Assembly: GCA_035460985.1 (NCBI GenBank)
Contig: DATHWC010000222.1
Coordinates: 1-22,431 of the forward strand
DNA: 22,431 nucleotides
From: Lunatibacter sp035460985
GTDB lineage: Bacteria > Bacteroidota > Bacteroidia > Cytophagales > Cyclobacteriaceae
Reading direction: 5' to 3'
Part shown: positions 7,531 to 16,146 of the stretch, piece after piece
Layout: each line of letters begins with the position of its first letter
Position numbering within the stretch: position 1 is the first letter of the stretch
The notes under the pieces: model-generated
What the model saw: only the letters and a program-made list of their open reading frames with translations
Database searches by the model: none
Told to the model about the DNA's origin: nothing
Translations under genes and position numbers: made by a program

Positions 7531-7809
7531 ATGTCTAAAGTAAACATTCAACCTTTAGCAGACCGGGTTTTAGTAGAGCCCGCTGCAGCCGAAGAAAAAA
7601 CTGCTTCTGGTCTTTACATTCCTGACACTGCCAAAGAAAAACCACAGAAAGGTACCATCGTCGCAGTAGGAAATGGCAAGAAAGACGAGCCAATGACAGT
7701 AAAGGTAGGAGACACAGTACTATACGGTAAGTACTCCGGCACTGAGTTAAATGTAGAAGGTGCAGATTATCTGATCATGAGAGAAGCGGATATTTTCGCT
7801 ATTCTTTAA
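7531..7809 (+). CDS. groES: Co-chaperonin GroES
   Basis: Forms the heptameric lid of the GroEL folding chamber. The 92-aa length is standard. The N-terminal strand IQPLADRVLVEP leads to the mobile-loop region EEKTASGLYIPDTAKEKP (about 21-38, contacting GroEL), followed by GTIVAVGNGK and the GDTVLYGKYSGTEL strand pair, and the end LIMREADIFAIL. All are canonical. A run of A-rich sequence precedes the ATG, without an obvious strong Shine-Dalgarno, as is usual in this phylum. It is transcribed with groEL, which begins 51 bp downstream. Confidence 0.98.
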   Translation: MSKVNIQPLADRVLVEPAAAEEKTASGLYIPDTAKEKPQKGTIVAVGNGKKDEPMTVKVGDTVLYGKYSGTELNVEGADYLIMREADIFAIL

Positions 7810-7860
7810 AAATTCGTTAATCTAACAAATCAATTTAAAAAACTAAAACAGAATTAGAAA

Positions 7861-9495
7861 ATGGCTAAGGAATTATTTTTCAAAACAGACGCAAGAGACA
7901 GACTCAAAAAAGGTGTTGACGCACTTGCTGATGCGGTCAAAGTAACGTTAGGACCTAAAGGTAGAAATGTCATCATCGACAAGAAGTTCGGTGCTCCATC
8001 CATCACCAAAGATGGAGTTACAGTAGCCAAAGAAATTGAGTTGGATAACCCTATCGAAAACATGGGAGCTCAACTTGTCAAAGAAGTAGCTTCCAAAACT
8101 GCTGACGACGCAGGAGACGGTACTACTACAGCTACAGTTCTTGCACAGTCCATTTTCTCAGTAGGTATAAAAAACGTAGCTGCGGGAGCCAATCCAATGG
8201 ACCTCAAAAGAGGCATTGATAAGGCAGTAAGTGCCGTAGTTAAAGAACTTCAAGCATCTTCTAAAACTATTTCTACACGCAAAGAAATCGCTCAGGTAGG
8301 TACTATTTCTGCCAACAACGACGAAGAAATCGGCAACATGATTGCTGACGCGATGGAAAAAGTTGGTAAAGATGGCGTAATTACCGTAGAAGAAGCCAAA
8401 GGAACTGAAACTGAGGTAAGAACGGTAGAAGGTATGCAGTTTGACAGAGGGTATTTGTCTCCATACTTCACAACCAACACCGAGAAAATGGAAGCCGAGC
8501 TTGAGAATCCATTTATACTCATCTACGACAAGAAAATATCTTCAATGAAGGAGTTACTTCCGATTCTTGAGCCTGTGGCTCAGTCCGGCAGACCACTTTT
8601 AATCATTGCTGAGGATGTAGATGGAGAAGCGTTGGCTACACTTGTAGTAAACAAAATCAGAGGTGCTTTGAAAGTTGCCGCTGTTAAAGCTCCAGGATTC
8701 GGCGACCGAAGAAAAGCCATGTTGGAAGATATCGCTACGTTGACTGGCGGTACGGTGATTTCAGAAGAGAGAGGTTACAAACTAGAAAATGTAACCATTG
8801 ATTATCTGGGAACTGCTGAGAAAATCAACATAGATAAAGATAACACAACCATCGTAAACGGTGCAGGTGAAAAATCCGCTATCCAAGGCAGAATCAACGA
8901 AATCAAATCTCAGATTGAGAAAACCACTTCGGATTACGATCGCGAAAAACTTCAAGAAAGACTGGCCAAGTTGTCAGGTGGCGTAGCAATCCTATATATA
9001 GGAGCTGCTACTGAAATAGAGATGAAGGAAAAGAAAGATAGAGTTGATGACGCATTGCATGCGACTCGAGCTGCTGTACAAGAAGGTGTTGTTGTCGGTG
9101 GTGGTGTTGCCCTGATCAGGGCTTCGGTTGTGCTTGATAACTTGAAAGGACTCAATGAAGATGAAGATACCGGAATCAATATAATCAGACAGGCTGTTGA
9201 ATCTCCATTAAGAACGATCGTTTCCAATTCAGGAGCAGAAGGTTCTGTTGTAATCAACAAAATCAAAGAAACCAATGACGTTCACTTTGGATATAACGCC
9301 AGAACAGACCAATATGAGGATTTGTTCAAAGCCGGTGTAGTTGATCCAACTAAGGTAACTAGGTTGGCCTTAGAAAACGCAGCTTCTATTGCAGCATTGC
9401 TTCTGACTACAGAATGTGTGATCGCAGATGTGAAGGAAGACGCTCCTGCAGGAGGTCCTCCAATGCACGGCGGTGGCATGGGTGGAATGATGTAA
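7861..9495 (+). CDS. groEL: Chaperonin GroEL
   Basis: The 60-kDa ring chaperonin that encloses non-native proteins in an ATP-driven cycle with GroES. The 544 aa match the family length without gaps. Seen are the ATP site motif GDGTTT (85-90, including D86), the N-terminal LGPKGRNVIID, the apical-domain KAPGFGDRRKAMLEDIA segment, the signature AAVQEGVVVGGGVAL and the flexible Gly/Met tail GGGMGGMM. It is the single chaperonin gene in the window and forms a two-gene operon with groES, closed by the terminator at 9520. Codon use is cleaner and more biased than in its neighbours, as expected for a highly expressed gene. Confidence 0.99.
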   Translation: MAKELFFKTDARDRLKKGVDALADAVKVTLGPKGRNVIIDKKFGAPSITKDGVTVAKEIELDNPIENMGAQLVKEVASKTADDAGDGTTTATVLAQSIFSVGIKNVAAGANPMDLKRGIDKAVSAVVKELQASSKTISTRKEIAQVGTISANNDEEIGNMIADAMEKVGKDGVITVEEAKGTETEVRTVEGMQFDRGYLSPYFTTNTEKMEAELENPFILIYDKKISSMKELLPILEPVAQSGRPLLIIAEDVDGEALATLVVNKIRGALKVAAVKAPGFGDRRKAMLEDIATLTGGTVISEERGYKLENVTIDYLGTAEKINIDKDNTTIVNGAGEKSAIQGRINEIKSQIEKTTSDYDREKLQERLAKLSGGVAILYIGAATEIEMKEKKDRVDDALHATRAAVQEGVVVGGGVALIRASVVLDNLKGLNEDEDTGINIIRQAVESPLRTIVSNSGAEGSVVINKIKETNDVHFGYNARTDQYEDLFKAGVVDPTKVTRLALENAASIAALLLTTECVIADVKEDAPAGGPPMHGGGMGGMM

Positions 9496-9519
9496 TTCCA
9501 ATATAATTTAATAATTTCC

Positions 9520-9553
9520 AATAGGGAGGCAGTTAAACCTCCCTATTTTTTTT
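9520..9553 (+). terminator. Intrinsic terminator after groEL
   Basis: Hairpin AATAGGGAGG (9520-9529) / CCTCCCTATT (9538-9547) with an 8-nt loop, followed by a run of T (9546-9553). It lies 24 bp after the groEL stop. Confidence 0.93.
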
Positions 9554-9589
9554 ACTTTTGCGCTAGAAAATTGATAATTGCATAAAAGT

Positions 9590-9610
9590 AAAATTTATTT
9601 AATAAATTTT
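9590..9610. repeat. AT-rich 10-bp inverted repeat
   Basis: AAAATTTATT (9590-9599), one central T, then AATAAATTTT (9601-9610), perfectly complementary. It lies between the groEL terminator and the receiver gene. It could be a regulator site or just a low-complexity palindrome; there is no T-run suggesting a terminator. Confidence 0.4.
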
Positions 9611-9681
9611 TATACTGGGATTATCGTGGTAAATTTCAAGCTGCAAAGCTAAGGACGGCTATTATATTATTTTAAAAATCA

Positions 9682-10056
9682 ATGTATTCATTCGATTTAA
9701 TTGTTTTAGTTGATGATGACCCTATTAATAACCTGATAAATAAGCGGTTGATTAAAAAGTTGGTCTTATCACCGAATATTAAAGAATTTTTGGAGGCAGA
9801 AGAGGCATTAAAATACATACAAACTTTGAACCGCCTAAATAAAGTGCTCATTCTGGTTGACATTAACATGCCTGTTATGAATGGCTGGGATTTTTTAAAA
9901 GAATATGCAAACTTCGAATCCTACCGGGAGGATATAATTATTATGCTTTCTAGCTCTATAGACTTCCAGGATAGGCAAAAAACGAAGGATTTCCCATATG
10001 TTCACGGATTCATTGAAAAACCACTGACATTTGAAAAGCTGAAAAAAATTCTTTAA
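9682..10056 (+). CDS. Single-domain response regulator (CheY-like receiver)
   Basis: A stand-alone phospho-acceptor domain of 124 aa. The acidic pocket is D11-D12-D13, the phosphorylated Asp is D60 (LVDINMPVMNGWDF), the switch Ser is in the S90-S92 cluster (IIIMLSSS), and the conserved Lys is K113 (IEKPL). All are present, so it should be active. There is no output domain, so it must work by protein contact or in a phosphorelay. The spelling resembles the Bacteroidetes CheY-like group that partners hybrid or PAS-containing histidine kinases. No kinase is in the window, making it an orphan here. It converges on the TolC gene with 25 bp between the stops and no clear hairpin. Confidence 0.92.
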   Translation: MYSFDLIVLVDDDPINNLINKRLIKKLVLSPNIKEFLEAEEALKYIQTLNRLNKVLILVDINMPVMNGWDFLKEYANFESYREDIIIMLSSSIDFQDRQKTKDFPYVHGFIEKPLTFEKLKKIL

Positions 10057-10081
10057 TCTTTTAATACTACATTTAATTTCA

Positions 10082-11488
10082 TTAATCCGCCAATTCAAAA
10101 CCCAGTCCTGCAGCAGTCCTAGCCCTTGCAATGGAGATATTCCGTTCCGCATAAATAGAATTCAACACCACAAGTGCGTCAAAAAGCCCAACTTCACGGG
10201 CATTGATCAGGAAAAGAGAACTTTCTCCCATATCAAACTTAATTCTTTCTCCTTCTAACAAACGTTCCAAGGCACCTATATTATTCTCAAAAGTGGACAC
10301 CTGCTTATTTAAAACTAAGAAATTATTATATTGTTTCTCCAAATCCGCGATTATTTTTTGATAAGTCAGATCCCGTTTGTAACCCGTGATGTTAATGTTA
10401 GCTTTAGTGATTCCTAAAGCCCCCCTCTCTCTTCTTAAAAAGAGCGGTGTACTTATGGTGACACCAAATTTGTAATTATTTTCAAAAAATGGACTAGGCT
10501 CCATTCCACTGATCGTTTCTGAAAGGAAATTATAATTGAACTTGACGACAGGTTTCAATTGTTCTGCCCTCCATCTGCGCTCGACTTCTAAATAGTCGAT
10601 ATCATAATCTAATAATTGAATCTCTGGATGACTGGAAAGTTGCCCCCTAAATACATCAATCTCTAGTCCCGCTACAGGTTCGTTGTCTAGGTTCTCCGGG
10701 ACAATATTGGTTTGTAGGAACATGGGATTTTCCGATTCGTCCCATAAAAAAACGTTTACTTCTTGGGTTTTTGCAAAAAACGAATTCTCGGCATCCTGCA
10801 ACCTAATGGTCCGGTTTAATACTTGCGTATAAGCTTCAACTGTGTCGATTGCTGGTAAATCCCCTTGAAAAAAGCTGGTTTTTATTCCCTCAAACCTAAA
10901 TTCAGCCAATTCCAGTCCCTCTTGATAAATTTCCAAGTCCGCATAACTTTTTGCCCAATCCCAATACGCCGTAGTGGCTGACAGGTATAAATCATTTAAA
11001 ATTAAATTTCGTTCCTGAGCGGTGGATTCCAGATAGATTTGGGCCTTCCGAAGGGCTGCTCTTCTTTTATCAATAAATAATCCCTGACCCAAGTTTACTG
11101 ACGCTCCGACGGTGACAAGGCCTGAAGGGGGGACAGTGTTTTCCGAATTCAAATAAGTTCCGGAATTTTGTTCCATGAGTCCCTTGAACTCTACCCCTGC
11201 CATAGTTGGTATAAGCACGCCCCCCTCCCGCTTCTGGTAATAATCTGTGTTGTTAAAGGTCTTCTCGTCCTGGTTGGCAAATAAAAATGGGTCAAAGCCA
11301 CCTCTAGCCATCCGTATTTCCTGTTGACCAAGTTCAAGAATCAACTCACCCTGTTTAGCTACCGGGTGATTCATCTGAACCCAAGTCAAAAACTCCCCAT
11401 AGGAAAGTACTTCCTGCGAATGCCCTGGAGAAATAAATCCTAAGGTGAAAATAAAAACAATTAAATTTCTGATACACAGACAATTCAT
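10082..11488 (-). CDS. TolC-family outer membrane efflux/secretion channel
   Basis: Outer-membrane exit duct of a tripartite exporter. The 468-aa product has a Sec signal peptide (about residues 1-24, cleaved after GHS or nearby) and then the two repeated helical-barrel halves of the OEP family. The first half holds MARGGFDPFLFANQ, LNLGQGLFIDKRRAAL and a long helix with TTAYWDWAKSY. The second half holds SHPEIQLLDYDIDYLEVERR, KFGVTISTPLFLRRERG and FDMGESSLFLINARE. The charged GESSLFLIN stretch is the TolC pattern seen across Bacteroidetes. It is the last gene of the tetR-ABC-hlyD-tolC operon, starting 59 bp after the HlyD stop. A dedicated TolC inside the operon suggests the system does not rely on a shared channel. 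Confidence 0.9.
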   Translation of the reverse strand: MNCLCIRNLIVFIFTLGFISPGHSQEVLSYGEFLTWVQMNHPVAKQGELILELGQQEIRMARGGFDPFLFANQDEKTFNNTDYYQKREGGVLIPTMAGVEFKGLMEQNSGTYLNSENTVPPSGLVTVGASVNLGQGLFIDKRRAALRKAQIYLESTAQERNLILNDLYLSATTAYWDWAKSYADLEIYQEGLELAEFRFEGIKTSFFQGDLPAIDTVEAYTQVLNRTIRLQDAENSFFAKTQEVNVFLWDESENPMFLQTNIVPENLDNEPVAGLEIDVFRGQLSSHPEIQLLDYDIDYLEVERRWRAEQLKPVVKFNYNFLSETISGMEPSPFFENNYKFGVTISTPLFLRRERGALGITKANINITGYKRDLTYQKIIADLEKQYNNFLVLNKQVSTFENNIGALERLLEGERIKFDMGESSLFLINAREVGLFDALVVLNSIYAERNISIARARTAAGLGFELAD

Positions 11489-11547
11489 TGGCAGATACCG
11501 TTGTTAGACGTTAATTAGTTTGAAATGAAATATTTATTATCCAGACA

Positions 11548-12906
11548 TTATTTTGATTCACTCTTTCTCATTTCCCGGGCTTCTTTTAAGGTGTAGAAAT
11601 CTGCTGGGAAACCGTTCATCTGTCTCCATATCTCGTACCATACAGGAACATCGTTAAGTAAAGCAATACCATCTGCTCCCGATCCGGGTCTGATGGCATC
11701 CGGCCATGGATGTTCATCAGGATCCGGCACAACAAGTATCCGGTACATGTTGTTCTTACTCGTGAAATTGTCTATCGCATACACAACACCTCCAAAAGTA
11801 CCGTTAGACAACTGTGGCCAGCCCGAAAAAACGATAGCTGGCCAACCATCAAAGATAAACCGGACTTTGTTTCCGATTTTTACGAGCGGTAGGTCTATGG
11901 GCGCTAGATAAAGTTCTACCGCCAGTGAGTAGTCTTGCGGCATGATACTGACTATTTCAGCCCCCTCTTTTACAGTCTCCCCAATCCCGACCTGAATAGC
12001 CTGCGTGATATAACCAGATTGTGGAGCCAATACATAATACATGCCCGACCTGACTGTATAATTGGAAAGTTGGTTTTCCAGCTTGGTAAGTGTTGCCTCC
12101 GCGTCATACTGGTCGGACAAAGCGGTATACCTTTCCGCATTGACCTTGGCTAACTTATCCTGAAAATCATTGTCAATTGCATTCAGCTCGATCTCTGCGG
12201 TCAAAAGATCGTTTCTGCTACTTAAAAGTCTGTTTTCAGCACTGATACGTTTGGCAAGCGTTTCCTGAAGTTTTATCTTTCGCTGTTCCAAATCGGTCAA
12301 AGATTTCAACCCCTGTTCATAAAGATTTTCCATCCGTTCAAACTGGGCTTCTGCGACCGATAAATTCAGCTTCTCCGCTTCCAGCATTATACTGTCAGAC
12401 ATTATACTCAGTTGAGCTTGCTGCAGTCGGTTTTGAGCCTGTTCGAGTCGGAGTTTGTTGTTTTGTGTAAGTGCTCCTATTTGGTTTTCCTGCGCTTTAA
12501 CTTTTTCCTCGTAGGACTTCACGGACAAGAACTTGGCATCTACCTGTAATTTCGTGCGGCCCAACAACTCCGGGTCCATGTATTCGTCCTTGATTTCAGA
12601 AATAAACAAAATTGTATCGCCCCTATTGACAAATTCACCTTCCTGTACGTACCATTTTTCAATTCTTCCAGGGATAATAGAATGAACAGTTTGAGGTCTA
12701 TGTTCCGGCTTCAATGCAGTAATCATTCCTCTGGACCTGAAGTTTTGCGTCCAAGGCAAAAACAAAATTACAAAGGCAACCAACATACAGTAAAGTAAAA
12801 TTCTTACCCGCTTTCTGCTTTCGTTGTTGGGAATTGTCAATTTGTAACTGTCAAAGGAAGAAAGATCAAATCGACCTTTCACCGTATTTTTTGAAATATT
12901 CAACAT
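11548..12906 (-). CDS. HlyD-type membrane fusion (periplasmic adaptor) protein
   Basis: Links an inner-membrane ABC exporter to the TolC channel. The 452 aa comprise a cytoplasmic N-terminus (about 1-33), one membrane anchor (about 35-52) and a first half-lipoyl strand set (HSIIPGRIEKWYVQEGEFVNRGD). A long alpha-helical coiled-coil hairpin rich in Gln/Glu/Leu follows (about 125-285), then the second half-lipoyl motif (VLAPQSGYITQAIQVGIGETVKEG) and a beta-barrel domain to about residue 400. The C-terminal 50 residues are an extension (WPDAIRPGSGADGIALL, ending MRKSESK). The anchor and large hairpin are those of type I secretion or drug-export adaptors rather than RND adaptors. It starts 8 bp after the ABC gene stop, so the two are translationally close. 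Confidence 0.92.
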   Translation of the reverse strand: MLNISKNTVKGRFDLSSFDSYKLTIPNNESRKRVRILLYCMLVAFVILFLPWTQNFRSRGMITALKPEHRPQTVHSIIPGRIEKWYVQEGEFVNRGDTILFISEIKDEYMDPELLGRTKLQVDAKFLSVKSYEEKVKAQENQIGALTQNNKLRLEQAQNRLQQAQLSIMSDSIMLEAEKLNLSVAEAQFERMENLYEQGLKSLTDLEQRKIKLQETLAKRISAENRLLSSRNDLLTAEIELNAIDNDFQDKLAKVNAERYTALSDQYDAEATLTKLENQLSNYTVRSGMYYVLAPQSGYITQAIQVGIGETVKEGAEIVSIMPQDYSLAVELYLAPIDLPLVKIGNKVRFIFDGWPAIVFSGWPQLSNGTFGGVVYAIDNFTSKNNMYRILVVPDPDEHPWPDAIRPGSGADGIALLNDVPVWYEIWRQMNGFPADFYTLKEAREMRKSESK

Positions 12907-12914
12907 AACAGTGA

Positions 12915-14621
12915 TTAATTTTCTCCTTTTAAATAAGACTTATATTCTGCGAATGTACCTTTAAAGGCAATTTCCCCTTGATCCAATTCCACTATGGTAT
13001 CAGCCCTTTCCATGGTCTGATCCTGATTCGAAACTGCTACCAAGGTCCACGGTCCACTAAATATGTGATCCAACAATTTTTTGGAATCATTTTTATTCAG
13101 ATGATTAAATTCCTCCTCAAGCAACATCAATTTAGGATTACAATAAATACTTCTTGCCAAGATGATCTTGCTGATTGCAGCATGGCTGATTTGCTTTCCT
13201 TCCGGCAATAAAACAGTATCCAAATCATCTTTTAGGTTGAAGACAAATTCATCTAATTCAACTAATTTAATGATATCCCGCAGCCTCTCCTCATCAGTTT
13301 CCTGGCCTACTGTTATGTTTTCCCGGATAGTGCCATGAAAAATGGATTGGTGAGACAGCGAATCTCCTATCAGGGATCTCAGTTTATCCAATGCCAGGGT
13401 TTCTAGTGGCAACTTATTAATGATGATATTACCTTTATAGTTCTCTATCAATCCAGCCATGAGGTAAAGCAATGTGCTCTTTCCTGAGCCGCTTTTACCC
13501 GTCACCACTACCTTCTCTCCCGAGTGGATTTCGAGGCTAACCCTATCCAGAATAGGTCTGTCTGCATTGGAATGTTTGTAGCTTAGCCCCCTTATCTCAT
13601 AATGAAGCCCATCTGAATTGGTCATTAAAGATTTATCTATACCCTCATTCCTTTCCAATTCCATGTCCATGATGAGGCCAAGCTTTTGGGTTGCAGTCAG
13701 CGTGTCATAAACCGTCTCCAAACTCAAAATCAGTTTTTCTACGGAGGCGATAATCAAGACAATTATGATTTCCGCTGCTACAAATTGTCCAATACTGATC
13801 TCATCGCTCATCAAAAGTATACTTCCGGCAATCAAAAGAGAGACGACAATAAGCACTTTAAAAGCTATCATCACTTTGTACTGAAAAATTAAGACGGCAA
13901 AGTGCCCGTTTCGATATTCTACATATTTTTTCACCAGATTATCCACTCGGGAAAAGGGCAGGTTTGAGTGTCCCGCTAGCTTAAAAGTACCAAGGGTCCG
14001 GCCTATTTCCTCCAACCAATAGGCTACTTCATATTTTGCCGAGGATTCCTTCAAACTGGTCTGCATACCCTTTGGCGAAGTCAATTTAAATACGAGATAA
14101 AGCAAGAATACAAGAACCACCGCAAAAATAATGAAAAATTGATGGTAAACTGCCAGAAGAACCAGCCCAAAAAACACTTGCAGAGAAGCCGTACTAAAGT
14201 CAATTAAAAGTTTGGCAAGGCCCGTTTGAAGGTTAATTGTAACAAAAAACCGGTTTACCAGTTCTGGTGCGTATTTCCCTACTAACGCTTCCATTTTGAT
14301 TCGGGGAAGCCGATACGCAAATTCTAAAGCAGACTTGCTAAAGACACGTTGCTGAAGTTTTTCAGTTAAATACAATTGACTTATCTGAAGAAATCCACCA
14401 AAGATTACCCCCAGCGCTACGATAGCTACCAGTATGGTCCAGGATGTAGTCATTCTACCCCCCAAAATAAAATTTAGGATGGCCTGAATTCCCAAAGGAA
14501 GGGATAGCGATACTATACCGTTTAAAATCGCATAGTAATAAATGGCGTAAACCTCATTTTTTTCTTCCTTCAAAAGGTTGAAAAACCTTCTTAGGGGTGT
14601 TTCAACTACATCAGTTTTCAT
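12915..14621 (-). CDS. ABC exporter half-transporter (TMD-NBD) with non-canonical nucleotide-binding motifs
   Basis: 568 aa in exporter order. Six transmembrane helices (about 28-52, 61-82, 138-158, 160-180, 247-270, 276-298) precede an ATPase domain (about 340-560). There is no N-terminal C39 peptidase domain. Walker A is intact (GKSGSGKS, 375-382). The other motifs are not: the Q-loop Gln position is S423, the signature LSGGQ is replaced by ISHAA (478-482), the Walker B Asp is E502 with E503 at the catalytic-base position and no P-T after it, and the H-loop His position is N532. The fold still looks complete (GTIRENITVG, IILARSIYCNPKLMLLEEE), with no frameshift, so it is a diverged rather than broken gene. 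It probably forms a homodimer with the adjacent HlyD and TolC proteins. The substrate is unknown. Its ATG overlaps the tetR stop by 11 bp. Confidence 0.9.
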   Translation of the reverse strand: MKTDVVETPLRRFFNLLKEEKNEVYAIYYYAILNGIVSLSLPLGIQAILNFILGGRMTTSWTILVAIVALGVIFGGFLQISQLYLTEKLQQRVFSKSALEFAYRLPRIKMEALVGKYAPELVNRFFVTINLQTGLAKLLIDFSTASLQVFFGLVLLAVYHQFFIIFAVVLVFLLYLVFKLTSPKGMQTSLKESSAKYEVAYWLEEIGRTLGTFKLAGHSNLPFSRVDNLVKKYVEYRNGHFAVLIFQYKVMIAFKVLIVVSLLIAGSILLMSDEISIGQFVAAEIIIVLIIASVEKLILSLETVYDTLTATQKLGLIMDMELERNEGIDKSLMTNSDGLHYEIRGLSYKHSNADRPILDRVSLEIHSGEKVVVTGKSGSGKSTLLYLMAGLIENYKGNIIINKLPLETLALDKLRSLIGDSLSHQSIFHGTIRENITVGQETDEERLRDIIKLVELDEFVFNLKDDLDTVLLPEGKQISHAAISKIILARSIYCNPKLMLLEEEFNHLNKNDSKKLLDHIFSGPWTLVAVSNQDQTMERADTIVELDQGEIAFKGTFAEYKSYLKGEN

Positions 14622-15291
14622 CCTTTAGTGTTTTAAATACCAACTCGTAATAAAAATCTACTTTTTGATCACCCTTCAGTCCAATCTCCGTCATTGAAGG
14701 CATGTGCTTCCTGAAAAACGCATGAAGCAATGTAGACTCCATGAGTGTAGAAACCAGTGTTTTCGGGTATTTGTAGGATGGGTTTATCTCTTTTACAATG
14801 GCAACAATACGACTGTTTAATCCGTGGAAATGCTTAAAAAAACCATTTTTATTTTCAGCATCAACTTCTTTGGTTAAAAAGGTTTTATACGACTCTTCGG
14901 TTACAATTTGTGTAAGTACAACTGGATCCAAATATTGATTTTGTTTGTTGATAGGTCCTTCTACCAATAGCCGGATGGCAATTTTCATTTTTTCTTTTGG
15001 ATCAGTAAGGTTGGTAATACTAAAGACCAAATGATGCTCTAACCATCCCCAGTACCAAGCAGTTAAATAAACAAGCAATTTATGCTTGTTTTCAAAATAG
15101 CGGTAGATGGCCCCTTCGGTACTGCCTACTTTTTCGGATAGCTTCCGAAAGGTAAACCCTTCCATTCCAAGCTCTGAAATCAACATTAGGCTTTCACGGA
15201 TAATCCGCCTCCCCAACTCAGAACTTAACGGATCTTTTATATATACCTCACCATTGACCTGAACGACAATACTGTTTAAAATTTTATCCAT
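14611..15291 (-). CDS. TetR/AcrR-family transcriptional regulator
   Basis: A 226-aa ligand-responsive repressor type protein. The N-terminal helix-turn-helix (about residues 28-75) reads MLISELGMEGFTFRKLSEKVGSTEG and IYRYFENKHKLLVYL, the standard TetR DNA-binding motif. The remaining 150 residues are the variable ligand/dimer domain, with no recognisable subfamily. An N-terminal extension of about 25 residues precedes the domain. It is the first gene of the operon, and its last codons overlap the ABC start (ATG inside GATGAAAACTGA). It therefore most likely represses its own operon and is induced by an exported substrate (inference). Cotranscription, rather than a divergent repressor gene, gives direct feedback on pump expression. 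Confidence 0.92.
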   Translation of the reverse strand: MDKILNSIVVQVNGEVYIKDPLSSELGRRIIRESLMLISELGMEGFTFRKLSEKVGSTEGAIYRYFENKHKLLVYLTAWYWGWLEHHLVFSITNLTDPKEKMKIAIRLLVEGPINKQNQYLDPVVLTQIVTEESYKTFLTKEVDAENKNGFFKHFHGLNSRIVAIVKEINPSYKYPKTLVSTLMESTLLHAFFRKHMPSMTEIGLKGDQKVDFYYELVFKTLKDEN

Positions 15292-15480
15292 AGAGATTTC
15301 CTACAAAACACACAAAATGTCTATACGACTTTCAATTTAGTATGGTTTACTTACAACTGATAAATATCAAAAAAAGATCGGGTTTTTTAAAAAAAAGAAA
15401 GGGGTTTTGTGAAAAAAATAAATTAATTAAAGCGAAATAAAGACCTTTTAATAAACATCGATAATCTTTGATTGAGCATG

Positions 15481-15882
15481 TTATCTGTCGGAAATCGATT
15501 CATCGTACGAAATCCTTCCCATTGCATAGAGGTAGAGTACTTTGGAATACCTAAGCATAAGCGGCAAAAGCAACACATTTGAAGCGACAACCGAGACAAG
15601 GTAGATGCTCAGTGCGGGCCGCTCAAATAACACATTTAACGCCACCATTACCGTAACAACTAGTGCCACGGAAAAGGCATAACTGATATACATGGCGCCA
15701 TAATAAAAATCGGGTTCAGGAACTAATGTCTCGTTACATTTTGGGCAGACCTGATTAATGTCAGATAACCTTCTATAACTCATAATGAAAACTGGAAATA
15801 AGTTTCCTTTTCGGCACCTCGGGCATTTTGCCTTAAACACGGCTTCCATAGCCGAAACACGATATTTCTTTTCTTCCCCCAT
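15481..15882 (-). CDS. DUF983 membrane protein with zinc-ribbon
   Basis: 133 aa. The N-terminal part carries two CPxC knuckles (C20/C23 in CPRCRKGNLF, C46/C49 in CPKCNETL), as in a zinc ribbon. Two membrane helices follow (about 63-85 and 91-110), with the family motif EPDFYYGAMYISYAF between the ribbon and the first helix. This is the DUF983 pattern, common in Bacteroidetes and alphaproteobacteria, with no established biochemical role. It lies 20 bp after the 67-aa gene on the same strand and is probably cotranscribed with it. Confidence 0.9.
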   Translation of the reverse strand: MGEEKKYRVSAMEAVFKAKCPRCRKGNLFPVFIMSYRRLSDINQVCPKCNETLVPEPDFYYGAMYISYAFSVALVVTVMVALNVLFERPALSIYLVSVVASNVLLLPLMLRYSKVLYLYAMGRISYDESISDR

Positions 15883-15902
15883 TTTTTCAATTATAAATCA
15901 AA

Positions 15903-16106
15903 CTAACGCAATTCATCCAAATCATAATCTTTTCCTCTACCCCAGCGAAGAAGCTCTTCCAGCTCGTAAAACTCCAAGGTGTCTAGGTCTTTCATTTTAA
16001 AGTTAGTACCGCTAAGTCGCTCCATGGCTTGTAAAAACCGGATTTCTCCATAGTTGGTCAATCGGTATACCCGACCTACTCTGATATTGTCTAAAGCCAA
16101 TGGCAT
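15903..16106 (-). CDS. Small conserved hypothetical protein (67 aa)
   Basis: 67 aa, soluble, acidic at the C-terminus (GKDYDLDELR). The sequence reads as a coherent small fold: an N-terminal strand (IRVGRVYRLTNYGEIRFLQAM) and two helices around KMKDLDTLEFYELEELLRW. I recognise no domain name. The ATG at 16106 is preceded by A-rich sequence. It is sandwiched between the DUF4920 and DUF983 genes with short gaps (40 and 20 bp), which supports it being a real gene of that operon. Confidence 0.75.
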   Translation of the reverse strand: MPLALDNIRVGRVYRLTNYGEIRFLQAMERLSGTNFKMKDLDTLEFYELEELLRWGRGKDYDLDELR

Positions 16107-16146
16107 GAATATAAAATTAAAAAGACCTCACTATAACAGCCGCAGC

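Noticed and set aside
13500..14621. ABC transporter as a pseudogene
   Set aside because: The frame is full length, Walker A is intact and overlap with tetR is preserved; motif changes look like divergence rather than decay.
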